Shown piece after piece: positions 1 through 8,318 of a stretch of 64,000 bases of DNA (positions are counted from its first letter, which is position 1; each line of letters opens with the position of its first letter). Position numbers and translations under genes: made by a program. The notes under the pieces are model-generated. The model worked only from the letters and a program-made list of their open reading frames with translations. It was not told where the DNA came from and did not search any database. This stretch comes from Blautia hominis (GTDB lineage: Bacteria; Bacillota; Clostridia; Lachnospirales; Lachnospiraceae), in NCBI GenBank assembly GCA_002270465.1, contig NQOF01000003.1, positions 62,001-126,000 of the forward strand. Reading direction: 5' to 3'.

Positions 1-912
1 CATCAGGCAATAGATATGGTGGAGATTGCTGCCGGTGAGAAACTCCGGCCGGGCGGAAAAGTATATCTGGCACCGGGTTCTGCACCTTCCATGAGTCCCA
101 TGTCTTACAGCCGTGAAGTGGCGGACAATATTATTGCACTGGCAGAACGGGGACAGGCTGTTACCATGGGGACTGCCACAAGTACGGGAGTCACCGGGCC
201 TATTCGTATCTTCGGCACCATCACCATGCAGAATGCGGAGGTCCTTGCGGGCATTGTTTTGGCACAGCTGGTCAATCCGGGAAATCCTGTGGGTTACGGT
301 GTCGGAGCCTGCCCAGGTAATATGAAGGGAGCTACTTACTGCTGTGGTTCACCGGGACGTGTTATGCTTCAGATCGGTTCCATGGAGATGGGAAAGAAAT
401 TTTATAATCTGCCCTCCAGGACCATTCCTTACAGTACAGATGCCCTTAACTGCGATATCCAATGCGGTATTGAGTCTTATGAGGGCACTATGGCAAATAT
501 CCTTTCCAATGCAGATTACCAGTTGTCTGAGATAGGTACTTTGGGCGGTCTGATGACTACATCCTATGAGAAGACCATCATTGACGAGGAGATCACCAGC
601 CGTCTGCTTTATATCAGGAATGGAATTGATGTCTCAATGGATGCAGCCTCTCTGGAATCTATTATGGAGGAAGGGAGCGGCGGTCAGTTTATTACCAGTG
701 ATGATACACTTGACTATATGTATGATTCCTGGTATCCGGACTATACAGATTGGAACAGCACCTATAAGACCAGGCCTATGGGGGATTATACTTATGTTCT
801 CCGCCGTGCAAATCAGGAGTGGAAACGCCGTATAGAGGAGGCGCCGGAAACGCTGCTGGATAAGAGTGTGGCAAAAGAAATTGATGCTTATGTGGAAAAA
901 CACAGAAAATAA
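1..912 (+). CDS. MttB-family (trimethylamine methyltransferase-like) corrinoid methyltransferase, 3' part
   Basis: The frame is open from base 1, so the gene starts before the window; about 303 C-terminal residues are visible of a family that is usually near 480-500. The sequence has the glycine-rich MttB barrel signature (CCGSPGRVMLQIGSMEMGKK) followed by a segment of the TDALNCDIQCGIESYEG type, which is where the pyrrolysine of true MttB should lie. No in-frame TAG is present, so this is a non-pyrrolysine member of the superfamily, the group that includes glycine betaine, proline betaine and carnitine demethylases. Such enzymes move a methyl group from a quaternary amine to a cobalamin protein in the cytoplasm. 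The corrinoid protein gene is not in view. The substrate cannot be read from the sequence. It lies 170 bp before the oxidoreductase operon. Confidence 0.85.
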   Translation, partial: HQAIDMVEIAAGEKLRPGGKVYLAPGSAPSMSPMSYSREVADNIIALAERGQAVTMGTATSTGVTGPIRIFGTITMQNAEVLAGIVLAQLVNPGNPVGYGVGACPGNMKGATYCCGSPGRVMLQIGSMEMGKKFYNLPSRTIPYSTDALNCDIQCGIESYEGTMANILSNADYQLSEIGTLGGLMTTSYEKTIIDEEITSRLLYIRNGIDVSMDAASLESIMEEGSGGQFITSDDTLDYMYDSWYPDYTDWNSTYKTRPMGDYTYVLRRANQEWKRRIEEAPETLLDKSVAKEIDAYVEKHRK

Positions 913-983
913 TAAAATATCACCATGTATATTACCTGTAAATGTTATGTTTTCATTTTAGGTGATCACATATGGAGCGTTAG

Positions 984-1014
984 GGGAATGTCCTTGATAT
1001 CCGCGGACATTCCC
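984..1014 (+). terminator. Hairpin after the MttB-family gene
   Basis: GGGAATGTCC and GGACATTCCC can pair around an 11-nt loop, 70 bp after the methyltransferase stop. The 3' side is A/T-rich but is not a clean T run, so it may be a weak terminator or an attenuating or stabilising hairpin before the next operon. Confidence 0.5.
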
Positions 1015-1082
1015 TATATTAAAAGTAAAATAAAAGTGAAACAAATATATGAAAAATGAAATGAATGAAAGGAGATTGAATC

Positions 1083-1286
1083 ATGGCAAAAGCAAAAGCA
1101 ACCGCAGACACCAGTCTTTGCAAAGGCTGCCGTTTGTGTGTAGGCGTATGTCCGGTGGAAGCCATTGAGCCTCTCACGGAGATCAACAAAAAAGGATATG
1201 AGATCATTCAGATTCACGAAGATACCTGTATAGGCTGCGGACAGTGTTACAAAATCTGTCCTGATTATGTATTTACCATTGAGTAG
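1083..1286 (+). CDS. vorD: 2-oxoacid:ferredoxin oxidoreductase, delta (ferredoxin) subunit
   Basis: A 67-residue dicluster ferredoxin. Two complete 4Fe-4S motifs are visible: CKGCRLCVGVCP near residues 13-24 and CIGCGQCYKICP in the C-terminal half. It would pass electrons from the thiamine-diphosphate centre of the oxidoreductase to free ferredoxin. It is the first gene of a tight four-gene operon (delta, alpha, beta, gamma), the usual order for VOR/KOR-type complexes, and has an AAAGGAG ribosome site just upstream. The symbol follows the valine-type naming; the true 2-oxoacid could be 2-oxoisovalerate, 2-oxoglutarate or another. Confidence 0.9.
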   Translation: MAKAKATADTSLCKGCRLCVGVCPVEAIEPLTEINKKGYEIIQIHEDTCIGCGQCYKICPDYVFTIE

Positions 1287-1301
1287 GAGGAGGCAGAAAA
1301 G

Positions 1302-2387
1302 ATGAGTAAAGGATTTCAGTTGATGAAAGGCAATGAGGCGATCGCTGAGGCTGCCCTTCGTGCAGGATGCCGTTTTTATGCAGGCTATCCGATCACTCCC
1401 CAGAGTGAGATATTGGAATATATGTCAGCCAATATGGCGGACCGGGGAGGGGTTTTTATCCAGGGTGAGAGTGAGATTGCAAGTATGAGTATGCTTTGGG
1501 GAGCAGCAGCGTGCGGGGAGCGTGTTATGACAAGTTCTTCCGGGCCGGGCTATGACCTGAAGCAGGAAGGAATCTCCTATCTTTCCTCTTATAATCTTCC
1601 GGCAGTTATCATAGATGTTATGCGCTATGGGGTTGGTGACGGTGAGATCACGGAGGGACAGGATTCCTACTGGCTGGCTACAAGAGGCGGCGGACACGGA
1701 GATTCCAGACAATTGGTCCTCACACCTGCTTCCGTGCAGGAATGCGCGCAGCTTACCTATGAGGCGTTTGACCTGGCTGAAAAATACCGCACCGTAGTGA
1801 TCATTTTAAGTGACGGCGGGATCAGCCAGATGATAGAGAAGGTAGTCCTTCCTGAAGCCAAGGAACATGACAGGAGCAAATTTGACTGGGCGATCAAAGG
1901 CGAAAAGAAAAAAGATGAGCCCAAAGTAAAAGTGACCAATCTGGACCGTTCCATGAATTATGAAGAGTATGACGCCATGATGCGGAAAAAATTCTCTGAT
2001 ATGTATCATAAGGAGCAGCGCTATGAGAACTTTATGACAGAGGATGCAGAGCTGATTCTGGTAGCATACGGTATTTCGTCCAGGATTTGTAAGTCGGCAG
2101 TCAGAAGGGCAAGGGAAGCGGGCATGAAGCTGGGTCTGATCCGCCCCATCACCGCGTGGCCTTATCCTAAGAAAGCCTTTGAGAATCTGCCGAAAGGACT
2201 GAAGGGGCTTGTGACAGTTGAGATGAGCCTGTCCTCCCAGATGGGCCTTGATATCCGCCTGGCTACGGAATATAAGGTTCCGCTGTACGGTTATCTCACA
2301 TCAAAATATGTTCCCACGACCCAGGGAATCGTAGACTTCTGCAGGGAGATACTTGCGGGAGATGTTAAGGAACTGGAGGTATATTGA
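1302..2387 (+). CDS. vorB: 2-oxoacid:ferredoxin oxidoreductase, alpha subunit
   Basis: A 361-residue protein beginning MSKGFQLMKGNEAIAEAALR and containing GYPITPQSEI and TSSSGPG, hallmarks of the alpha (pyrimidine-binding plus transketolase C-terminal) subunit in VorB/KorA proteins. With the beta subunit it forms the thiamine-diphosphate site that decarboxylates a 2-oxoacid to an acyl-CoA while reducing ferredoxin. Length is normal for the family. It starts 15 bp after vorD behind GTAGGAGGAGG, and its stop is almost directly followed by the beta start, so translation is probably coupled. Confidence 0.92.
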   Translation: MSKGFQLMKGNEAIAEAALRAGCRFYAGYPITPQSEILEYMSANMADRGGVFIQGESEIASMSMLWGAAACGERVMTSSSGPGYDLKQEGISYLSSYNLPAVIIDVMRYGVGDGEITEGQDSYWLATRGGGHGDSRQLVLTPASVQECAQLTYEAFDLAEKYRTVVIILSDGGISQMIEKVVLPEAKEHDRSKFDWAIKGEKKKDEPKVKVTNLDRSMNYEEYDAMMRKKFSDMYHKEQRYENFMTEDAELILVAYGISSRICKSAVRRAREAGMKLGLIRPITAWPYPKKAFENLPKGLKGLVTVEMSLSSQMGLDIRLATEYKVPLYGYLTSKYVPTTQGIVDFCREILAGDVKELEVY

Positions 2388-2388
2388 T

Positions 2389-3132
2389 ATGGCAGCGAAA
2401 ATGAAAAAACCAGAGATGATCAACCAGCAGGTGGGATGGTGCCCGGGCTGCGGACACGGTATCATACAGAGATTGATCGCAGAGTGCTGCGAGGAAGTGG
2501 GAATGGCAGAAAAGACCATTCAGGTCGTGGATATTGCCTGTGCGTACTGGTCTATTGATACTCTGAACTGTGACGGGATCGCAGGCCCTCACGGGCGGTG
2601 TGCAGCAGTGGCAACCGGAATTAAAAAGATCTATCCGGATTCCAATGTATATGTACATGCAGGGGACGGATGTTCTTATGTGATCGGACTTTCCGAGACC
2701 TGTTACGCGGCACAGCGGAATGTGCCCATTACTATGATCGTGGTAAATAACGGCATATTTGGTATGACAGGCGGGCAGATGTGTCCTGCTACAACACTGG
2801 TAGGAGATAAGACCGTCAGCAGTAAAAAAGGAAGGGACGACAAAGTGGCAGGAGAGCCCTTTGACATGTTGAATATCCTTCAGAATTATAAAATCGCATA
2901 TGCGGCAAGAGGCTCCCTGTGCGACCCGAAACAGATTGACCGGACAAAGAAGATGTTAAAAAAAGGATTTGAAAACCAGAGGGATAAGAAAGGCTTTTCT
3001 ATCATAGAAATCCTTTCTCCATGCCCTACCAACTGGAAACTGTCACCGGCAGATGCCATGAAGAAAATGAAAGAGGAAAATGAAAAGGTATTTCCGGTGA
3101 AAGTATATGTGGATAATGGGGGTGAAGAATAA
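2389..3132 (+). CDS. vorA: 2-oxoacid:ferredoxin oxidoreductase, beta (thiamine-diphosphate) subunit
   Basis: A 247-residue protein with the start chosen at the ATG 8 nt after GGAGGT; an in-frame start 36 bp earlier would overlap vorB and lacks support. It has CPGCGHG near the N-terminus and the thiamine-diphosphate motif region (HAGDGCSYVIGLSE ... VVNNGIFGMTGGQ). This is the catalytic subunit that binds the cofactor and, in the family, one iron-sulfur cluster. Its stop TAA overlaps the ATG of the next gene by one base (TAATG), a strong sign of one translationally coupled complex. Confidence 0.92.
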   Translation: MAAKMKKPEMINQQVGWCPGCGHGIIQRLIAECCEEVGMAEKTIQVVDIACAYWSIDTLNCDGIAGPHGRCAAVATGIKKIYPDSNVYVHAGDGCSYVIGLSETCYAAQRNVPITMIVVNNGIFGMTGGQMCPATTLVGDKTVSSKKGRDDKVAGEPFDMLNILQNYKIAYAARGSLCDPKQIDRTKKMLKKGFENQRDKKGFSIIEILSPCPTNWKLSPADAMKKMKEENEKVFPVKVYVDNGGEE

Positions 3133-3671
3133 TGGCTGATATTATGTTTGCAGGCATCGGCGGCCAGGGTGTACTGACTGCCGGAAAGATCCTGATCGAG
3201 ATAGCGGCGGAGAACGGCAAAAACGTGAGCTGGACAAGCGAGTATTCCGCTGAGATGCGCGGCGGTATTGCTCTTTGCCGTGTGGTGGTATCAGATGAGG
3301 AGATCGGAAGTCCGTATCCGGATTACCTGGATGTCCTTTGCTGTATGAATGAGGATGCTTATGACAAATATGTGCCCGATATGCGGGACGGGGGAAAAGT
3401 AGTGATCAACCGTTCTGTATTTGGTCAGAAACAGTTCCCTGAAAACGTAGAGGTATATGGTGTGGATGCGGTGGGGATCGCTTCCGAGATGGAGAATCCC
3501 AGAGGCTTGAATCTGATCGTTCTGGGAGCCATGATCAAGGCTACCGGCATGATGGATGTCAACGAGTTTGCTGATACGCTGGAAGCTTATTTCAATAAAA
3601 AGGGCAAGGCAAGTGATAAGAATGTGCAGTGCTTTATGATGGGATATGAAAGAGCAGAGAAGATGCAGTGA
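3132..3671 (+). CDS. vorC: 2-oxoacid:ferredoxin oxidoreductase, gamma subunit
   Basis: A 179-residue protein with the diagnostic N-terminus IMFAGIGGQGVLTAGKIL and the SEYSAEMRGG motif of the pyruvate/ketoisovalerate oxidoreductase gamma domain. The gamma subunit forms part of the CoA-binding region of the complex. The start overlaps the beta stop by one base. The acyl-CoA product is likely handed to the ADP-forming ligase encoded 10 bp further on. Confidence 0.92.
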   Translation: MADIMFAGIGGQGVLTAGKILIEIAAENGKNVSWTSEYSAEMRGGIALCRVVVSDEEIGSPYPDYLDVLCCMNEDAYDKYVPDMRDGGKVVINRSVFGQKQFPENVEVYGVDAVGIASEMENPRGLNLIVLGAMIKATGMMDVNEFADTLEAYFNKKGKASDKNVQCFMMGYERAEKMQ

Positions 3672-3681
3672 GGGATAGAGC

Positions 3682-5769
3682 ATGGATTTGAAAAAGTTAT
3701 TAAAACCAAAAACAGTTGCCATTGTAGGTGCCAGTGAAAAAGCCGGTTTTGGCGGTGACACCACCCGCAATTATCTGAAGTTTTCCAAAAATCTGGACAA
3801 TCTGTATCTGGTAAATCCGGGAAGGGACAGTATTTTGGGACAGAAAGCATATCACTCCCTGTCAGAGATTGATGGGGATGTGGACCTGGTGATCTTATGT
3901 ACTCCCCAGAAAACCATACTGCCGCTGTTAAGGGAGGCAGCAGAGAAAAACTGCGGAGGCGCCGTGGTATTTGCCAGTGGATACGGTGAGACAGGTGCAG
4001 AGGGAAAAGCACTGCAAAAAGAGCTGGTCAGCGAAGCCGACCGCCTGGGAATCGCTGTCATGGGGCCAAACTGCGCGGGCTTTGCCAATTTTGTTGACGG
4101 CATATTTGCCTTTGCCTTTCTTGTGGAGGAGCGGGACCGCTTTGGCAATATCGGAATGATATCCCAGAGCGGACAGATTGTGCTGGGAGGTCTGGACAGC
4201 CCCAATATGGGATTTTCCCATGTGATATCCTCCGGCAATTCATGCAATGTAAAGGTAGAGGATTACCTGGACTTTTTAGTGGAAGACGATGACACGAAAG
4301 TCATTGCTGCGTACATAGAAGGCATTACAAAACCAGGAAAATTAGTGGAAACATTCCGCAAGGCTGCCTTGAAAAAGAAGCCTGTTGTGGTATTGAAGAC
4401 AGGACGCTCCGGCAAAGCGCAGGAACTTGCCGCCTCCCACACAGGTTCTCTGTCGGGGGCAGACAAAGTCCTTCGGGCTGTATTCAGACGTTATGGCGTC
4501 ATAGAAGCCAGGGACCTGGAAGAACTGTGCGGACTGGCTGCAGCGTTCTCCTGGCTTGAAAGCCTGCCAAAGGGGCAAAGATGTGTATTTATGAATGTAT
4601 CCGGCGGGGAAGCCGGGGTCATGGCCGATCTGGCAGATGAATTCGGAATACAACTGGCAGATTACGATCCCGAGACAAAGGCGTACCTGCAGACTTTGGT
4701 TCCGGATTACGGTTCCGTTAATAACCCGTTTGATATGACGGCAGGGATCGGATACAACACACCGGTTATGGTGCAGGCCATGAAAGCCATCTCCAGGGAT
4801 GAGCACGTGGATGCGATATGTATTGCGTATACCATCACACCCAAGATATGGGATGATACCATTTCCCATATGGTGGAAGCCGTATCTATTGCCAGGAATG
4901 ATCCGGATATGAAACCTGTATTCTGGATTCCTTTCATTGAGCACTCCAGGCATCAGGAAAGTGCGGATATTCTGCAGAGGGCAGGTGTTCCGCTGCTTCC
5001 TTCGGGACGGTATGGATGCCGGATATTGAAACAGATCCTGGATTTTGCGGGCTTTGATTTCCAGGATACAGAAGCGGCAATTCCCGAAAAAAATCATAAG
5101 ATTTCCAGAGGACTCAGCGAATATGAGAGTCTGAATTATCTGAAGGATCATGGCGTACCCATACCGCCTCAGGCGGTGGCGGCCTCGGCAGACGAAGCTG
5201 TGTTAAAAGCTGCCGATCTGGGATATCCTCTGTCCGTAAAAATACATTCTGCTGATATTCAGCATAAATCTGATGTTGGCGGCGTGAAATTAAATATAAA
5301 AGACGAGGCAAATCTGCGGGCGGCATTTGAAACCGTGATGGATAACTGCAGGAAAAATGCGCCGGATGCAAACCTGGAAGGGGTATTGTTAAAACCTATG
5401 CTGAGGGCAGGGGTTGAGATGATCATCGGTGTGAACAACGATAAAGATTTCGGCCCTATGATCATGGTTGGAATGGGCGGTGTGTTTGTAGAACTGTTCA
5501 AAGATGTGCAGCTTGCTCCTGCGCCCCTTTCCAAAGAACAGGCCCGCAGGATACTGGAGAACCTGAACTCTTATCCCCTGCTGAACGGTTACCGGGGCAA
5601 TCCGGTGTGTAATAAAGAAGCATTGGCTGATCTGCTGGTAAGTATCAGCAAAATGGCAGCAGACGGAAAGGACAGTATAAAAGAACTGGATATCAATCCT
5701 GTCTTTGTGACAGAGGAAGGTGTGTCTATTGCAGATGCATTGCTGATACAGTATGAGGATACATTCTAA
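3682..5769 (+). CDS. ADP-forming acetate/acyl-CoA ligase (fused alpha-beta)
   Basis: A 695-residue protein. It starts with a Rossmann CoA-binding domain (VAIVGASEKAGFGG), continues with succinyl-CoA-ligase-like domains holding SHTGSLSG near residue 252 (the region of the phosphorylated histidine), and ends with an ATP-grasp domain from about residue 470 (GYPLSVKIHSADIQHKSDVG). This is the fused architecture of NDP-forming acyl-CoA synthetases, which make ATP from ADP while releasing a free acid from acyl-CoA. Only 10 bp separate it from the oxidoreductase gamma gene, so the pair can conserve energy from a 2-oxoacid by substrate-level phosphorylation. A terminator hairpin follows. Confidence 0.9.
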   Translation: MDLKKLLKPKTVAIVGASEKAGFGGDTTRNYLKFSKNLDNLYLVNPGRDSILGQKAYHSLSEIDGDVDLVILCTPQKTILPLLREAAEKNCGGAVVFASGYGETGAEGKALQKELVSEADRLGIAVMGPNCAGFANFVDGIFAFAFLVEERDRFGNIGMISQSGQIVLGGLDSPNMGFSHVISSGNSCNVKVEDYLDFLVEDDDTKVIAAYIEGITKPGKLVETFRKAALKKKPVVVLKTGRSGKAQELAASHTGSLSGADKVLRAVFRRYGVIEARDLEELCGLAAAFSWLESLPKGQRCVFMNVSGGEAGVMADLADEFGIQLADYDPETKAYLQTLVPDYGSVNNPFDMTAGIGYNTPVMVQAMKAISRDEHVDAICIAYTITPKIWDDTISHMVEAVSIARNDPDMKPVFWIPFIEHSRHQESADILQRAGVPLLPSGRYGCRILKQILDFAGFDFQDTEAAIPEKNHKISRGLSEYESLNYLKDHGVPIPPQAVAASADEAVLKAADLGYPLSVKIHSADIQHKSDVGGVKLNIKDEANLRAAFETVMDNCRKNAPDANLEGVLLKPMLRAGVEMIIGVNNDKDFGPMIMVGMGGVFVELFKDVQLAPAPLSKEQARRILENLNSYPLLNGYRGNPVCNKEALADLLVSISKMAADGKDSIKELDINPVFVTEEGVSIADALLIQYEDTF

Positions 5770-5770
5770 C

Positions 5771-5807
5771 AAAAATCCATCGCCCAAGGTGATTCCCATG
5801 GATTTTT
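5771..5807 (+). terminator. Intrinsic terminator after the acyl-CoA ligase
   Basis: AAAAATCCAT pairs with ATGGATTTTT across a 17-nt loop, and the right arm ends in a T run. The sequence resembles the core hairpin of the repeat at 21925-22058, so it may belong to a dispersed terminator-like repeat family. Confidence 0.75.
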
Positions 5808-5869
5808 ACTTTAAACGGTGAAGGTATCGCATCTTTACAGGAATATTTAAAGAAATCGGAGGACAGATC

Positions 5870-6250
5870 ATGGAATTGAAAGAACTGGTAAGCCAGGAGG
5901 CATCTCCTGCGCTGGGACCTTATTGTCATGGAAGAAAGTACGGAAATATGATCATTACCTCAGGCCAGATCCCCCTTACAAAAGACGGAGAATATGTCTA
6001 CGAGATCAAGGCGGCAACAATGCTGGTGCTGCATAATCTGCTCAGTATTGTGGAAGCGGGCGGAGGATGTAAGGAAAGTGTAGCCCGGGTTGACGTGTTC
6101 ATCAACAGCCTGGATGATTTTGCTGCCATGAATGAGGCTTATGCGGAATTTTTCGGAAACCATAAACCCACCAGGGTGTGTGTGCAGGTGGAAGCCCTTC
6201 CGGAAGGCGTACCTCTAGAGGCATCTATGACCGCTTTTGCGGAAGAATAA
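5870..6250 (+). CDS. RidA family enamine/imine deaminase
   Basis: A 126-residue protein of standard RidA (YjgF/YER057c/UK114) length. The catalytic-type arginine lies in PTRVCVQV (residue 102) and the partner glutamate in PLEAS (residue 117), matching the Arg105/Glu120 pair of the family. RidA enzymes hydrolyse reactive enamine or imine intermediates to 2-oxoacids plus ammonia. Its place between a 2-oxoacid oxidoreductase operon and an amidohydrolase fits a pathway that passes through an imine. A good ribosome site (CGGAGGA) precedes the ATG. Confidence 0.9.
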   Translation: MELKELVSQEASPALGPYCHGRKYGNMIITSGQIPLTKDGEYVYEIKAATMLVLHNLLSIVEAGGGCKESVARVDVFINSLDDFAAMNEAYAEFFGNHKPTRVCVQVEALPEGVPLEASMTAFAEE

Positions 6251-6289
6251 AAAGAAGATATGAAAAAGCCATAATATGAGGAGGCTTAC

Positions 6290-7540
6290 ATGAAAAGAAT
6301 TGCATTGAAAGGCGGTTTGCTCATTGACGGCACCGGGGCTGCGGCGGTAACAGATAGCCTGGTGCTTGTGGATAACGGCAGGATCACATATGCAGGCAAA
6401 GAAAAAGCAGTACCGGATGGATACCATGTAATTGATATTGCAGGCAAAACCATCATGCCGGGGCTGATTGACGCCCATCTGCATTTTTCCGGCAATCTTA
6501 CGGATAATGACAGTGACTGGGTGCTGGAGGATAATATCCAGAAAGCGGTGGTAGCGGTACAGCAGTCCCGCGAATGTCTGGAGACAGGTCTGACAACGGT
6601 GGGGGAAATATCCAGGTTTGGTATCCACATTCGGAATATGATAGAGGCAGGTGTGATGAAAGGCCCAAGAGTAGTGGCCTCAGGGTTGGGATTTTGCGCC
6701 ACATGCAGCCATGGGGATTCCCACAAGGTATCCATAGAGATGAATCAGGCAGCTCATCCGTGGGCGGAATGTGTGGATAGTCCCTGGGATCTTAGAAAGG
6801 CAGTGAGGCGGCGCCTCAGGGAAAATCCGGATGCCATTAAAATCTGGGCAACAGGCGGGGGCATCTGGCGCTGGGAGACAGCCATGGACCAGCATTACAC
6901 CATGGAGGAAGTGCAGGCAGTGGTGGATGAGTGCAATATGCGCCACATTCCTGTTTGGTCCCATTGTTTTGGAAGTGCGTACAATTCTGCGAAGGCAGGA
7001 GTTCATTTAATTATACATGGGCAGTCGCTGGATGACGAGACACTGGATATTATGGCAGAAAAGAAGATTGCTTTTTGTCCAACCATTCATTTTATGCCGG
7101 CTTGGTTTGATACGTTCCCTCCCAAATATGATCCAAAGCTCCACGACAAATATCCGGGTGATACGGTAAAAGAAAAGGAACTGAACCGCATCTATGATAA
7201 TCTGAGGAAGGCAAACGCCAAAGGCATTCTCCTTACGATTGGTTCAGACTCTTTCAACTCTCAGATGACTCCTTATGGAGAGACAACGGTTGGAGAATTG
7301 TACGCATTTGTTGAAAAGGCGGGAATCAGTGAAATGGATGCCATCGTGGCGGCAACCATCAATGGTGCCAGAGCCCTCCGGGTAGATGATATCACCGGGT
7401 CTCTGGAAGAAGGAAAGAGTGCCGATCTGCTGGTCATAGACGGTGATCCGCTGGAGGATATCAGAACCATAGCAGTGGAACATATGGATGTGATCATGAA
7501 AGAAGGAGAGTTTATTAAAAACAGGCTGGAGAGCCAGTAA
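6290..7540 (+). CDS. Metal-dependent amidohydrolase (imidazolonepropionase/prolidase-like)
   Basis: A 416-residue amidohydrolase superfamily enzyme. The N-terminal beta-sandwich strand (GGLLIDGTG), the PGLIDAHLHF metal motif, a lysine in IKIWATGGG that may be the bridging carboxylated residue, histidines in PVWSHCFG and IIHG, and the catalytic aspartate in IGSDSFN are all visible. The C-terminus (GSLEEGKSADLLVIDGDPLEDI) is typical. The family hydrolyses cyclic or linear amide bonds; the substrate here is unknown. It follows ridA by 39 bp behind GAGGAGG, and probably shares its transcript. Confidence 0.88.
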   Translation: MKRIALKGGLLIDGTGAAAVTDSLVLVDNGRITYAGKEKAVPDGYHVIDIAGKTIMPGLIDAHLHFSGNLTDNDSDWVLEDNIQKAVVAVQQSRECLETGLTTVGEISRFGIHIRNMIEAGVMKGPRVVASGLGFCATCSHGDSHKVSIEMNQAAHPWAECVDSPWDLRKAVRRRLRENPDAIKIWATGGGIWRWETAMDQHYTMEEVQAVVDECNMRHIPVWSHCFGSAYNSAKAGVHLIIHGQSLDDETLDIMAEKKIAFCPTIHFMPAWFDTFPPKYDPKLHDKYPGDTVKEKELNRIYDNLRKANAKGILLTIGSDSFNSQMTPYGETTVGELYAFVEKAGISEMDAIVAATINGARALRVDDITGSLEEGKSADLLVIDGDPLEDIRTIAVEHMDVIMKEGEFIKNRLESQ

Positions 7541-7546
7541 ATCCAA

Positions 7547-7573
7547 TGCCCGGCTGCACAGTGCGGCCGGGCA
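7547..7573 (+). terminator. GC-rich hairpin after the amidohydrolase
   Basis: TGCCCGGC pairs with GCCGGGCA across an 11-nt loop, 6 bp after the stop. A T-rich stretch begins only 8 nt later, so termination would be moderate. It also faces the end of the convergent acetyltransferase gene. Confidence 0.6.
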
Positions 7574-7607
7574 TAAATGATTTTGCTTAGGACGGTGAAG
7601 GTACCGA

Positions 7608-8054
7608 TCAGATATACTTTTTCAAATAGATCATATCTACTAACTGCTGTCCTTCTTCATACATGGGGTGGTCGTAATTGTCTATAAAAAAGTTTTTTAC
7701 AATGTGTGACTTTTCAAATCCGCATTTTTCGTAAAAACGGAGTATCATCGGGCTGTTGCCTGTTCCCACATATAACTCGCTGCCTGCATTTTTGTAGTGA
7801 TCAGCAATATATGAGATTAGATACTGTCCATATCCTTTCCTTTGATACTTGGGGATCGTGACGATATTTTTGATTTCATAGACGCCGGGCTGTTCTTGTG
7901 TGACCACGCAGACTGCCTTAAGATCATGCTCCCACAAGGCAAACATATCACCGCGATACAAGTATTTTTCTATCATATCGATCTGTTCATCCGCGATAAG
8001 GAGCAAGTCCATGTAGTTAGCTTTATCGCTGTCATTGATCTTCAAAATTTCCAT
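7608..8054 (-). CDS. GNAT family N-acetyltransferase
   Basis: A 148-residue protein with the GNAT core: VVTQEQPGVYEIKNIVTIP (beta4), the acetyl-CoA loop YQRKGYGQYLISYI (Q/R-x-x-G-x-G/A), and FYEKCGFEKSH near the C-terminus. It would transfer an acetyl group from acetyl-CoA to a primary amine; the acceptor is not predictable. It is a single gene, convergent with the amidohydrolase and divergent from the beta-lactamase-like gene. Confidence 0.88.
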   Translation of the reverse strand: MEILKINDSDKANYMDLLLIADEQIDMIEKYLYRGDMFALWEHDLKAVCVVTQEQPGVYEIKNIVTIPKYQRKGYGQYLISYIADHYKNAGSELYVGTGNSPMILRFYEKCGFEKSHIVKNFFIDNYDHPMYEEGQQLVDMIYLKKYI

Positions 8055-8267
8055 TGGCTGGTTTTCCTTTCCTATTTTCTATCAGTGCTACAGGATCTAT
8101 TATACCTTTTCCGATTATAAATAGGGGAACATACATGGCTGTAAAAAATAAAGGTGCGGCTTTTTATTACCGTACTTCCGGAAGGGAGCAAAGTTTTAAT
8201 ATTTTAAAAAGTGCCGGATACGGTTATAAAAAAGTATGCAGTGCTTCGTTTTTAATTTTATCCATGC

Positions 8268-8273
8268 TATAAT
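8268..8273 (+). promoter_or_regulatory. Extended -10 promoter of the class D lipoprotein gene
   Basis: TGCTATAAT gives a perfect -10 with an extended TG element, 45 bp before the ATG. The -35 region is poor, which is usual for extended -10 promoters. AAAGAAAGG serves as the ribosome site. Confidence 0.55.
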
Positions 8274-8318
8274 GTTACCGGATAGAAAAATTGATAATTA
8301 TAAAGAAAGGGATACGGT

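Noticed and set aside
8054-8272. Open frame on the plus strand between the acetyltransferase and lipoprotein genes
   Set aside because: No ribosome site, overlaps the acetyltransferase start, and the peptide shows no recognisable pattern.
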